Positions 37,281 through 49,346 of a stretch of DNA of 64,000 bases are shown piece after piece. The notes beneath the pieces are model-generated. The model was given only the letters and a program-made list of their open reading frames with translations. It was not told the origin of the DNA and did no database searches. Position 1 is the first letter of the stretch; every line of letters starts with the position of its first letter. Source of the stretch: Solea solea (Eukaryota; Chordata; Actinopteri; Pleuronectiformes; Soleidae); contig NC_081148.1 of NCBI RefSeq assembly GCF_958295425.1, positions 11,887,360 through 11,951,359 on the forward strand, given 5' to 3'. A program made the translations under genes and the position numbers.

Positions 37281-37489
37281 CAGGTGTTGCTGAAAACATT
37301 GATGATGGCTCTGTTGAGTGCATGTAAGTCGGGACAGTGTGTGAGCGAGCATGCTCTCTGAAACTGAACAAGCTCAATTTAAATCAGCCATCATTCCTTT
37401 TGATTACTTACATCAGTGATTTTCCTATAAAATGTCAGCTACAAAAATAACTATACATCATAAGTATAGCCTATTAATTAAAATGACCA
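37281..37489 (+). repeat. Direct repeat, copy 2
   Basis: Partner of 36496-36702. The 0.58 kb between the copies has no recognisable coding frame. A solo-element pair or an LTR-like arrangement was considered. No primer-binding site or TG...CA ends were seen, so a segmental duplication of a dispersed repeat is equally possible. Confidence 0.8.
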
Positions 37490-38999
37490 CAACATGGCCT
37501 CTGGTTGTATTTGAATAATAATGACCACCCACCTGTGTGATGCCTGATGTGTTTCAATGGCTTCAGTTAACAGAACAAAATCATTCATTTTTATTATCTA
37601 TCAACTTTACTTTAGTACAACAGGTCATAGACAGAACTTGCTACAGAGCCAGTCCAGTAATGGACTAAAAATACAGGATTTCAGGCACATATCCAACTCT
37701 TTTGACAAAAACATGACTCAAAATGTTTTTTTTTTTACTGTTGCCACATCTGTATCTGTAATCTAATGTTGATAATAACTTGATAAGCTTTTATTTTGTA
37801 GGGCTTAGTTTGTTTAGCCTCAAGTGACAAAGATATATACCAAGTTGCATTAACTGCATTAACATGGAACATTGGTAAACACTTAATTACATGGAACATA
37901 AATTTTATGATTTTGTAATTGTGGTATATACGCTATATATTGATTTTAGAAAACAACATGGTATTGATTTCAATTATATAACCAGCCGATGGTACTGCAT
38001 GCATGCCCTTCATCACAATTAGCACGCAATATTTCTGCATTTAACAGTGCTGCTACTGACGGTTAAGGGGGATTTCCAGCATGTTTGTAATAGTCACCAG
38101 TGAAATCAGTGCGCTGAATTTACCCAGTGTATAATGGTGTCGTATTATACAGTCCACAGCTTTATTGTCTCTTACAGTTGGCACAGCAGTGGTGCATGGG
38201 GAGAGAGCAGATGCAGAGAGAGGACAATTTTATTCCCCCTACCCTCTGGGAGATGGGGATGTGGAGGGTTGCCGGGTTAATGTACTTGACCCAATGAAAG
38301 CCCAGAGCAGAGCCTATGAAAACCCCCTTTCAGGGAGGTCAGGAGCTGGCCTGATTTACGGCCTCTTTCCTGGATGGAGTTCAGTACCTGGACCGCAGCA
38401 GAGGCATTGACAACAGCAGCTTTAACTCTCCTTTCTCTTAGACAGAGCAGTGAAGCCCAGCACCAGACACGCCTCATAGCTCACTGCTGAGCCACTGCTT
38501 CATCTACAGTTGGCTCACGTGCAGCCGGGGCTTCACTCCTCCATTTTGGGGAGCGGAGAATTCCGGCATGGTGTTATGTAATTTCAAATGGTGACGGTGA
38601 CAGTACAGATTAAGAGGAGGGAGCTGACACAGGAAAGTAATTAAAAGAATCGATGGTCTGTTAATTCACATAGTACGAGCTTGTGCGTTGATATTGTGTG
38701 ACCTACTTATTCTGTTTTCTAAGAACTGGATGGGAAGTGGCAATGTGGGTTAAGTGCTCTGTCCAAGGCTGCGTAAAGCCATGGGTGATGCCATATTTCA
38801 GAAAGTGCATATGAGTGCATAGTTTTGCATTGTGAAGCCTTCAATTGACCCAGTCAACTAGAAGCTGTCTTTTATTTTACCATCAAACCAGCAGAAGGAA
38901 TCATACAGTGTTATTATGCATATCACTACAAATTGGCATGACAGTGGGTGGAAGAGGATTGTACGTTGTACACAGTGGTCATTGAAAAACACAGTTTAT

Positions 39000-39001
<2 letters not shown>

Positions 39002-39061
<60 letters not shown>
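39002..39061 (+). repeat. (AT)n microsatellite
   Basis: Thirty uninterrupted AT units in the intron between helix 1 and helix 2 exons. Confidence 0.95.
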
Positions 39062-39066
<5 letters not shown>

Positions 39067-39872
39067 CTTAGTGAAGTGTAATACCAACATATTTCTATAG
39101 TAACCAACCTTTCAAGCTCGGTAATAATTTAATTTAATTATATAATTTGTGTGGGACATCGCTTTTGATTCAGAAACATTTCCACGTTACCTAGCTAATA
39201 CCTGCATATTAACTTGGAAATAACATGGCATTAGTATAATATTTTCTCCTTATTAGAACACAAAATAAAGAAAAATAAAATGGTATTACCATAATATCAC
39301 CTCCTTAGTAAGTGATAAGTGCTCCCCATTTTATATTGAAATAAAGAATAAACTGGGTCTGGAAATGTTGTCATAAAAGATTTTTTTTTACTTTTTGATA
39401 AGTTGTAAAATAATTTGAATGGATAAATCACGTAGCTTCCTGTGTGCAGAAATTGAATTGAATGTTTTCTAATTTTGTTTTCTTACATTATTAATGGTGT
39501 GATATTCTTAAATCCCACCAAGACAATGGAGTCGAAGAGTGAATGTGGTAACACTATGAATGATTTTGTTCATGTGGTTGATGATTGACAGTTATGTTGA
39601 TGGCAATGTTCCCCACTCTAGAGTTGACAAAGAAATTCCAGCTTCTCCCCATGTATCATGCATTGTATGGTACGGTACATAACTGTTAAATCTAATTCAG
39701 TATTGTTATGTTTGTATAAAACATGTGATACGTACAGTATGTTTTAAATGTAAGAATATAATTTTCAGTTTTAAAAGGAATTTGAACCCTTGTCTGATCA
39801 AAAGTTTGCCTCGTCTTAAAGGTCTTTTCTTTCTTTTTTACTAATTTTTTGTTTCTTGCTCTATTATGACAG

Positions 39873-39996
39873 CGCAATCCGTATCAGTCGGAAGGGATGG
39901 CATATGCTTCTCAACTTCTGTTTCCACACGGCTCTGACCTTCGCTGTGTTTGCCGGCGGCATCAATCGAATCAAATACCCCATCATCTGTCAAGCA
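39873..39996 (+). CDS. adgra1: ADGRA1 coding exon: transmembrane helix 2 and first extracellular loop
   Basis: This exon completes Ser183 and encodes residues 184-224. It starts with the intracellular loop [15 protein letters not shown], continues through helix 2 (about 193-213), then [16 protein letters not shown]. Cys222, at the top of helix 3, is the conserved partner of the second-loop cysteine (Cys306) in the class B/adhesion disulfide. The acceptor is TTATGACAG (ends 39872), with a weak pyrimidine tract (TTTTTTGTTTCTTGCTCT) just upstream. The donor is GTAAGT (39997). Exit phase is 0. The loop SAIRISRKG is characteristic of the ADGRA subfamily. Confidence 0.93.
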
Positions 39997-41646
39997 GTAA
40001 GTGCAGTCCCTTTTCATTCGTCCCACTCTCAAAGCTTTTCAGAAAATTGATTATAAATGTCTATTCAGGTGTTGGCAACCAGGGCACTGAGTGCTGATGT
40101 GGATGTAGAGCAGCCTTTCATGCTCCTGTGCCATGTATGGTGTGGTTGCTCTTTGACAAAAGCGTTCGCACAATGAGCCCTGATGGTTCATGCTTCTTCA
40201 TCATGAATACATTGGCCCCCTGTCCCTCTGTTGTCTGTCTACATATGTGTGTGTGTGTGTGTTCCAGTAGGTTTCAGTGGTCACCCATACGCAGCTGTTG
40301 TCTGCAAGTGATTCATGGTGACAACCGTCTTGCATGGTGCTTGCAAATGTTAGCTTTAATGCTCACAGTTTATGTAATTGAATAATAAAATACAGTTGGT
40401 CCTAGTGTTTATGACGATAGTTATTCAGTTATTCACACATTTTTACAGTGCATGGCCAAGTGAATAAGTAAATAAATCAACCCTTTCAAGATCAGCATCA
40501 ACGCACACACGCACTGCTCATTTATATTAAGTCACTGTATTGCCCTTATTGCTTATTTACTTTGATTGATACTTTTGCTTTTTGCTTATTTACCTACCTA
40601 TTGTTTTTTTTATCAAGCTCCTCTGTTGAGGTTTTTCATACATTTATATTTGTAAAGTATGACCAGTGTGACACCAAACATTTTGACAAAAAATTGTTGT
40701 CACCTCCACCAGCCACAGTATTGTCCCTGGGAGTGTGTTAGCGTTCTAAATGTTTTTAGAGTGTAATTGTAGCCTCATACTGCTTTTTGGAGTTTTGCTG
40801 TCATACCTCATCTGTCTCGTTTAAATAAAAGCATCTAAAGGGCTGCATATTGTTAAAACTGAAATAGACAACCCTTTGGCTTGGAACCTATCATTATGAT
40901 GTTAAAACTGCAACTGCAATTGCACAGTGTAATGGCAAATAGAAAAATGACATCATCTGTGTTCATATTGATTCCCTATAATCTCTGCTTTACACAATAT
41001 TATTCTGTTTGCCACAGGGACAGGGTGTTTTTAATGGCGATATGGTTTACAGCACAAACAAATTGTCTTTTTCCGTGTCCAAAATAATTAAGGGAATAGC
41101 ATTCATTCAGTGTCTGTTGTGTTTTTCATGAAGTGTTGCATATTGTGACACCACACAGGGTTTGAGGAAAAGTACGTTTGTCCATACCAGTGTCTCGCTC
41201 CTACTGCGTCTCTGTGACAGTGACATGAAAAATGCTAACATTTCTTCAAAACACCTCCGTAAACTGACGTCGGACTAAAGTGGTTTTCTGAAGTCTCTCT
41301 GGATCATCATAATTGCTACCGACACACATTACCATCTACCGCTGCCTGTGATAATAAATATTAGGAAGGCAGCCCCAACTTGTGATGCAGACGAGACGGA
41401 GAGCTTTGTCACTGCAGTTAGATTGTCTGACCATTTGCAATCACTGCATGGTCACATGGGTAGAGCCTCCACTTATGCCTCACTCATGGTTATGAATAAG
41501 AAGAGCGTGAGAGACTTGGTGATTTGGGATGTCAGCATCGATTTGGGAACGGGTCAGAGAAATGCCTCATTTCTGAAATGAAATAATGTATGTGAAAGTA
41601 GAGTAAATAGAAAAACAAATGCCTCATTTGATGTAAAAAAAAAACT

Positions 41647-42120
41647 GTTAAAGATAGGGTTGGAGATACTGGATAAACTGTTCGAGCAGGCTACATTTTG
41701 AATTCAAAAGACCCTTTCTTCAGACTTCCCACCAGAGCACAGGAACACCCAACGAACACAGATTCACGAGCGCTGAATTTTGGGATACTTCAATTGACAA
41801 TGTGATGATGAAAAACAACAAATACTCTTTGTTGAACACTTTAAAACACCTGTTGTTGTCACTTATTTGCCAACATGGCTGCAACCGTCTTGTTGGAAGC
41901 AAGCTACTGTAGCATAAGCTCGGGCGTTTTCTTCTGAGCATGCACGATTAATGCACAGAGGGGTACACCCATAGGGGAGGGGGACAGTTTGATTGATGCA
42001 TCACGATCAAATACATTATTTCCGCATGATCGGATGACGTTTTTACAGACCTGTCCGTTCCACAGCTGACTGACATTTATCATTTTTGTGACAAGGCATT
42101 CATTAATTGGTTACATTCAG
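41647..42120. repeat. Probable dispersed repeat
   Basis: AGATAGGGTTGGAGATACTGGATAAACTG...TTGAATTCAAAAGACCC and the later GAGCATGCACGATTAATGCACAGAGGGG are segments I associate with common fish interspersed repeats. Ends and type could not be determined. Confidence 0.3.
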
Positions 42121-43831
42121 GAAGAGGATTTTTAGCAGTACAGTAAAAAAGTGCTCGAGAAAATCACCTCCCAATCTACCTTTAATCTTTGTGTGCTGAG
42201 TTGTGATAAAGAGTAACACACAAAGAGATCTTTGCAGGTGATCCTGTCACATAGCAATATCTAAGGGTAGTGTACAATACGCCTAAGCTGGCGAGTAAAG
42301 TGATTAATGTAACTCACAGAAAGGCATTAGGAATTTCTCTCACTAGAGAATTCCTTACATAATGGCAGGCTGTGAGTGCATGAACTGGATGTACTGTAGA
42401 TTCATCCTCTTGAAACAGTGAGTGCAGCCCATTTACCATCATTTGTGGAGAACCCATCATAGCGAGTGTCGGAATACAGAGACTGAGGCGACATCCATTC
42501 TACTTAGTTTTGTTTCTCAATCTGCATCCACATGATCTTTGTCCAGACTATTTTAACTGATAACATATCGTCACATACACTGGGGATGGACATGCTGGGG
42601 TAAACAGGGAGCTGGTTTTACCCTTTGCAGATGTTTGCTTAGTTTCAGTAAATACTACTAGTAGTGACTAGACTACTCAGTGAGATACATGATACCAGCA
42701 GTTAAATGCAGATCATTTACAAAAGTCTTTGTTTCTGCCCAACCAGTCTGAAATACTGCTCCACAGTTTTTAAAGTCAAGTGTTTCCAGACATAAAAACG
42801 GGATGGCAATCATAAACGTAGCAGATGAAATGTGTTTTAAAAACATAGCGTGTAAGTGTTGTAGTATCGATTTATCTAGTCGATGTATCAACTCAACAAC
42901 AAGTAGTGCGTGTCAGTATCAAGATAGCAGTGGTCATGAAAAGTAATGTGTTTTTCTTTTACATATTTGAATGCTTTGGAAGCCACGTGGCCCTGGTGGA
43001 TTTTTGCTCTCGCTGATTGATAGATGGACCTGTTTAGATTATGAGCATGAAACATAAGCTGGGACGGAGCATCCTCTACTGTCAGCTCAGCACAGCAGGC
43101 GGTGTTATTTACTGAACGTAGCCTCAAAGAAACTGAGGCACACTTCTTTTCTGCCTTTCACTCACAGCTTCTGCAGTCTTCGTTTACTCTCTGTTTGTAT
43201 CAGCGGCCCTCATTCACCCCCTTGTTATTGTGAGCTGCACCATATTTGGGACTCAGTCACCTCCTCTGCTGTCACAAGCACTTCAGGAGGCCCATCATTA
43301 CACAGTGTAAAGACTCCACCGCTGTGTGCTGAAATGCAGAGCGTCATATTTTTCACTTTGCTTGTGCTGCCAAGCAGGAGGCTTTGCGACAGGGAGGTGT
43401 GTAAGTCCCAGCTAGTGTCTCAGCATCCAACCCTGAACCAAAGCTGAGTTTAAACTCAGGATGAACTGGACTGAGGATAAACTTCGTTATCTACTCTTCA
43501 TCGTTGACTGTGGAAATATCACCAATTTATTACGGGTAGAGAGTAATACGTTGAAGTGAATGAAACCGAATATAGAGGCATGATAAACATGTAGTTAAAT
43601 AAACTGTTTATGTAGCAATTTAAACTGAGATCCATATTAAGCTGTAGGGAGATAAATGATGCACTGAATTCAACCATCAAACCCTCATAAAATAACAAAT
43701 CTATCAATTAAAACCCTTCATAAAGTAAACCCTACTGTTAATGCAGTAGTCATAAAGCTTGCCAACGTTTACTTTTACAACCACCCCTTCTCGAGCAGTG
43801 TGGATACATGTGTCTTATACAAAACTGTGTT

Positions 43832-44036
43832 GGTAAATGGCCTGTATTTATATAATGTTTCTTAAAGCTGCTTTACACTGCAGTTCATGCCAGTCGCCCA
43901 TTCACGCACACATTCATACAGCGCATCTAGGTGCAGCGCGTCTTCTATCTTGCCCAAGGACATGCCGGCATGCAGACGAGTGGAAAACCTTCAAGTTGAA
44001 AGACGACTCGCTCTGCCACTGAGCTACAGTCATCTC
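43832..44036 (-). repeat. tRNA-derived SINE, minus orientation
   Basis: The strand as given reads GTAAATGGCCTGTATTTATATAATG, CTTTACACTGCAG, CATTCACGCACACATTCATACAGCGC, then GGACATGC, and ends GACTCGCTCTGCCACTGAGCTAC (44005-44026). The last is the complement of GTAGCTCAGTGGCAGAGCGAGTC, a clear tRNA A-box region. The B box is decayed. The order matches a widespread teleost SINE/LINE-tail repeat. Confidence 0.7.
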
Positions 44037-46629
44037 ATTTTATTTGGGGGACTCGAAGACTGTAGTTTTTCGCTGCCCCTCCTGTAACCAGTCACTGCAA
44101 ACAGGATAACTCGCTGCAAAATTGGGCAGGAGCCCAGATGGTTTGCTGTTCCACTGGGATCGAGGGAGGCCCCACCAGACCCAATTTGGGATAATTACAG
44201 GAGAGCTTGAGGACATGGTTTTTCACACACTGTACACACAAGCACAGAATGAATGCACATCGACACACACCTGTTTTCCCTCTGAAAGAGGGAACTTCAA
44301 GGAGAAACTGTGCTGTGGCATGTGCACCTCTTAACGCATGCACTCCCATGAACATAGCTGTTCGTTCCTCAAACCTCCTCCCGTACCATCTCGACTCGTA
44401 TGCTAGTATATTATGCCATGTCCTGCTCATTTTGGCACTGGCGCTATGCAGCATCTAATGTCCCCGTGACCTCCAACTTAAAGTCATCTCTAATCTTCAT
44501 TTCTGTCTTTTATCACAACAAGGTTTGCTTTATCATTGACTTGAGCAACACCCCAGCTGTCATATTACATCCCGTCCGTTTCTTTTACCACGCCTCGCCT
44601 CATGTACCTCACACAGTCAGGTGTTTCGGTTTGTTTCAGTTTCAGCGAGTGTGATGAGCATTATTTAAACCGTTAAGAAAATGATTTGGCTTGGAATGTG
44701 AGCTATATGTGAGGTTCCGTTCAAATGTTAGTGTAAAGGCCATACAGAGGCTTTCCTTTTTAGTGAAATTAGTTGCCACGGCAAATCGTAGGGGAGACGT
44801 GTGCTCTTGACATCACAGCATCTGCAGTAATTTGCTTTGTACTTTCGTTGGGTTCCAATTTTAGTGTTCGTGAGCTTGCTTGCTCACATGTAGGCTTCCT
44901 GCAGACTGGTTACTTATGCATCGAAAACAGTAGGGAGCTGTTATAATGAATATGTTCATATGAGACGGCATGGAAGGATTTGAATATGGTAGTTTTAGCA
45001 TTTGATCAAATTGTTGTTACCTTTTGGAGAAACTGGCACAAAAACACTTGAGCTAAAATAGTAATGATTATTGCACACAGGTCAGTGCAGACACTGGTGT
45101 CATTTTAATCAACAAACCAGACAGAATGATTGAAGTTACTTAATGATACTTCAATTATTTTCTTAACCTCAAGGTCAGGGGCAGTATTTATTTCCATAAT
45201 TCAATTATTAGCTTTACCGTCAGGTATCACTCTCACCTGCACGTCTCCTCCGCTTACAGTCACTGCTGTTCTGTGCCCTTTTACTTTTATTCTCTGATGT
45301 TCATCAATAGAAGTTAATAATAGTGAGGTCTAGCAGTAGCAGAACATTTCATGATATATTCCTACCCATGGTATGTTGTAATTGATCAGGAAAACATTGC
45401 AGCATAAGATTTAGTAAGTTAGTAAATATAAGGCAACGTTTTTCATTCATTATTCTTATTTTCACTCACATATTTATTTCAAACCTCTTCATTGCTATGA
45501 GCACTGCATTTTACTGGCCTAATGTTGATTGGTGTTCAACACTTTGGTCTTATTTAATAACTGTGTTAATGAATGATATGTTTTTTTCTATATTTGCTAC
45601 TTTGGATTTGATTGCTTTTTAAGAAAAATACCAATATTAAATCCAGAACTCAGGATCTCTTAATGGCTTAATTGCTAATGTACTGAATTGTCAACCATCA
45701 TTGCAGCCACACACATACAAGAGTGCAGGGTGTGTATTATAGGAACTGATAAAGTGCCTATAGAAACAGCCTATCCCTATCTATCCTTATTTCCATATTA
45801 CAAATATACTTTCTCCCTGTCTGTTCCTCAAGGACATGTCCAATTAGCATCTGGACCCTGGTAGACTTGCCTGGTCCCCAGGCCTATCAAGCTGGGGAGA
45901 AGCCATTTGATTGGGTATCTTGGGTTTCCAGTACATTATGAGCAGATTGACTGAGAAGAGGAGAGGTGCATTTTAATTTTCACCCACCGTCTATTCTCTT
46001 TTCTCTCCTTTTTCCTTCAGCTCTCACTTTTTACTGCTGTCTCTCTATTAGCTGGCAGAGCCTTTAAAAAAAGTGCTCGGTCTATTTCCACTGTTCAAGC
46101 ATAGTGCACACATTTTAACACAGAGAGAGGAGCAGAGATGTGTGTACAGTGCTTCTTGGAAAACATTCACCCACCGATAGTTGTCAATGTGACAATCGTT
46201 AATTCTCAGATTTGTTATTCTCCATGCACACCTCGTGTCCTCTACCTCGGCTGATAAGGAGCTGCTCAGTATAAACTCGGCATAATGATGTTATCCTTGG
46301 CAACCTTGATGATTCAATAGCACTTTTTGAACCTGTTTCTCTATTCTTCTTCTATTGTCTTCTTGTGAAGGAGAACACAAAGCAGTCAGGTCTTGAAGGA
46401 GAACAACCATGGAGACACCCTTGGAGTGACATTGATAGTGCTTTGTTTAAAGAAAGGAGCATCAGCGGCTCCTCCTGAACACATTATTCCCTGAGTCACA
46501 GGAACACGATGAAGTCTAACATTTTTGTCAGTGACACACTTTCCTGTACATATTAGATGAAGTTCATTAAAGTAAAAAATAATAAGAATAAATAACTTGA
46601 CGCTCCCACTGTGTCCTCCTCTGTCTCAG

Positions 46630-46775
46630 GTCGGGGTTGTGCTGCACTACTCGTCTCTGTCGACCATGTTGTGGCTGGGGGTGACAGCTAGGAACATTTA
46701 TAAGCAGGTGACCAAAAGGCCTCCGCAGAGCCAAAATGGCGACCCTCCTGCGCTCCCTAAACAGCCCCTCTTAAG
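46630..46775 (+). CDS. adgra1: ADGRA1 coding exon: transmembrane helix 3 and second intracellular loop
   Basis: This exon encodes residues 225-272 and two bases of Arg273. Helix 3 reads [20 protein letters not shown] and is followed by [10 protein letters not shown] and a proline/glutamine-rich second intracellular loop ending KQPLLR. ADGRA proteins share the [11 protein letters not shown] signature. The acceptor is CTGTCTCAG (ends 46629) and the donor GTAAGC (46776). It enters in phase 0 and leaves in phase 2. The loop contains a short [10 protein letters not shown] insertion-like stretch where the sequence is least conserved. Confidence 0.93.
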
Positions 46776-49305
46776 GTAAGCACAAACAACCCTCCGCAAC
46801 CTCGACTAGATGGAAAAGTACATAAAAAAGATGTGTCTGTGACCATGATTTTTGATCTCCCTTGCACTGATGTTACTTCTAGCTGTGTTGATATCATCTG
46901 AGGACAAGACCCAGTTCAGTGCTCAATTATTTGCTCCAGGTTTTTTTTGTTTTTCAATAAATGACTTCAAATCCTGCACTGCTGTTATAGTACACAGACA
47001 TATATCGAAAATATAATTACAAGTGAAATACAAGTGTATAAGCAGCCCTTCACTGTTGCAGCAGGCTTAACTTATGTTAAGCCTATTTTGACGACTTGAT
47101 ATTGATTGTTTTAGTTTTGCAGTGCATTGATTTTCCAAACTGAAGACCGTGCTCTCCTCCAACAATAAACCTTGGTTGAGAGATGATTAATTGGATACCA
47201 GGAAAAGAAACACTGGTCTTAAAAAAACCAAAAAAAAACCAAACGTGTTCGGACTTTGGGCTAAATCTTTTGTTTTTCTGAAATATTGGCGAGCTTTACC
47301 TCCTGGGTCCATCAAACATTATTTAAGCCTGAGCCTGTCCACAGTCTCGACTGAAGGCCAAGGGTGACCGACCTCCCTGTGAGGAACAATCCCCCAATGT
47401 AGTTGTGACCGGCAAGTTACCCATCCTCTTTTAAATCCCTTTTTGTGTGTGTGTGTGGTTTTGCAGCATGTGGGGGTTAAATTCACCTTCAACTTTTCAT
47501 GTAGCTCTTTAAACCCTGAAAAAGCTAAAAAAAAAAAAAAATGTTTTTGTGTATGGACACACTTTTATGTCCAAACTTTTGGCTGCTACTGAATTTGATA
47601 TAGTAAAACTTTCCCACATGTTTGCTTGCTCAAATTTCCTTTCGAGGTCCACAATGGTTTTAGAGTTATCGCAATGTTTAACTGCAGAGCCAGGTTGTAT
47701 CCTGTCAAACTCCTGCCTTTGTTCACTCTGTTGTGACAACTAGTGTATCTGTCAAGACTTCCTGTTTGGAGTGCTTGGCCTCTCTTGAGGATTTCTTACA
47801 CCTTTGCTCATGTTAAGGTATTTTGAATCAGAGTTACTTTCCACGGCAAGGGGAGCTGTGTTGGTTTCGAAATGGTGATAATTAAATCAGTGTGAAAACA
47901 AAGTTGATACATGTGAGTGATTGAGATTAGTCTTGTTACTGTAAGCTTCTTATAGATGAAATGCAGGTTTGACCAGATCACCCTAACCATGTGCAGTTCA
48001 ATTAGTTTTTAACTAAAATTGAATTAAATATCAGGTAAAATGACCACATTTCAAATTCTGACAGGGGTGTAAGTGAAGTAATGGTCCTAAGATAATGTTG
48101 TCAGACACAAAAGTAGAACACTCACTGCTCTTGCCTGGAAGTGTGTAGATTTTTGCAGTTTTAAGATGTTTTGAAGCTTTACACATTCTCACCTGGAATA
48201 GCTAAACTTTGTCTGTAATAAATGCTTTGCCTCGGTTATTCCATTTGAGACTTCCCGTAACCCTGCGAGGGGAAAATAATGAGTATCATGAGGAAAAATG
48301 GGAGTAAGGAAGAAGAAGCAAATAGCTTACGACAACTCATGGAATCTCTCCTGTGCTCTAACTAACTCAGCTCCCTGCTGCTCAGACAGGAGCTACATTA
48401 CAAATCTAAATGTATTTGAGCCATTTAATTTTGATTTGTTTGGACACACACATCAAACTGAATTTCTGCTTTTTGTGATGTTTTCCCTCCACAACTCAAC
48501 CCCCATTTCACCATCCCATTTCTGCTTGCCCATGACATTTGGCATGTTTAAGTGGATTCTTTGGACACGTGCAGTGCTCTTCCTCTGCATTGAGGTGCAA
48601 CTGGGGGGGGGTGGAGAATCTCATGGAAGCAATCTCAAGGTGCACCATAACAAAGGCCACTAAATCTTGATTCTTTGCCATTTTTTTCAGCATTCTGAAG
48701 TGTTTGAAAGAACATGCAGTGAAACCACACGAGGAAATGATTTATGCATGTTAGGTTGCACTGAAATACTGGAACGTGTTACTTGTTTTTGACTTGCTTC
48801 TGGGCTTTTTCTACATCAGATGAGACGTGCTCATGGTGCTATGGCCTTAAGCATAAAGGCCATAAGGGCATTTCCAGCACAGTGACAGTGACACATGAAC
48901 AACTCCCACAGACATAATCATGTCTGTGGGAAAAATCATGCATCTGACATTATTAAAACTGGAGTATGACGTATTCTGAGGAATCACGAGAAGACATTGA
49001 GGATAAGGTCCCCTTATCACATTAAGATTCCCTCAACCCAGAAGCAGCACTTTCATTGCAAAGCAAAGCAAATCCTCAGACACCTGCGTGGCGTGGGGGG
49101 TGGTGGTGTTGTTAATGTGTCGCACTCTTGAGTTTCTTTCATCATGCGCTGCTTGTGAATGAGATCCTTGTCTTGGGGTATACGGAGAGAACGTGTGGCA
49201 CTGCAGTCAAGTTGATCCACAGTGATTGACTGTAATGCTCCCCGTCAGACGGGCTCATGCAGTGAGACTTAGCAGCTGGAAACAAATCAATTTGTCCTTT
49301 GATCA

Positions 49306-49346
<41 letters not shown>

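Larger units (their letters stand above)
34538..39872 (+). other. adgra1: ADGRA1 intron between helix 1 and helix 2 exons
   Basis: A 5.3-kb intron holding the direct repeat pair (36496, 37281) and the (AT)30 run. The rest is AT-rich single-copy-looking DNA. A 38165-38410 open frame has no recognisable homology. Confidence 0.8.
39997..46629 (+). other. adgra1: ADGRA1 intron between helix 2 and helix 3 exons
   Basis: A 6.6-kb intron with the SINE at 43832-44036 and a probable repeat at 41647-42120. Nothing else is recognised. Confidence 0.8.

Noticed and set aside
38165..38410. 81-codon frame after a TCTCTTACAG acceptor-like site in the helix 1-2 intron
   Set aside because: The joined receptor is already continuous without it, and the translation matches nothing known to me.
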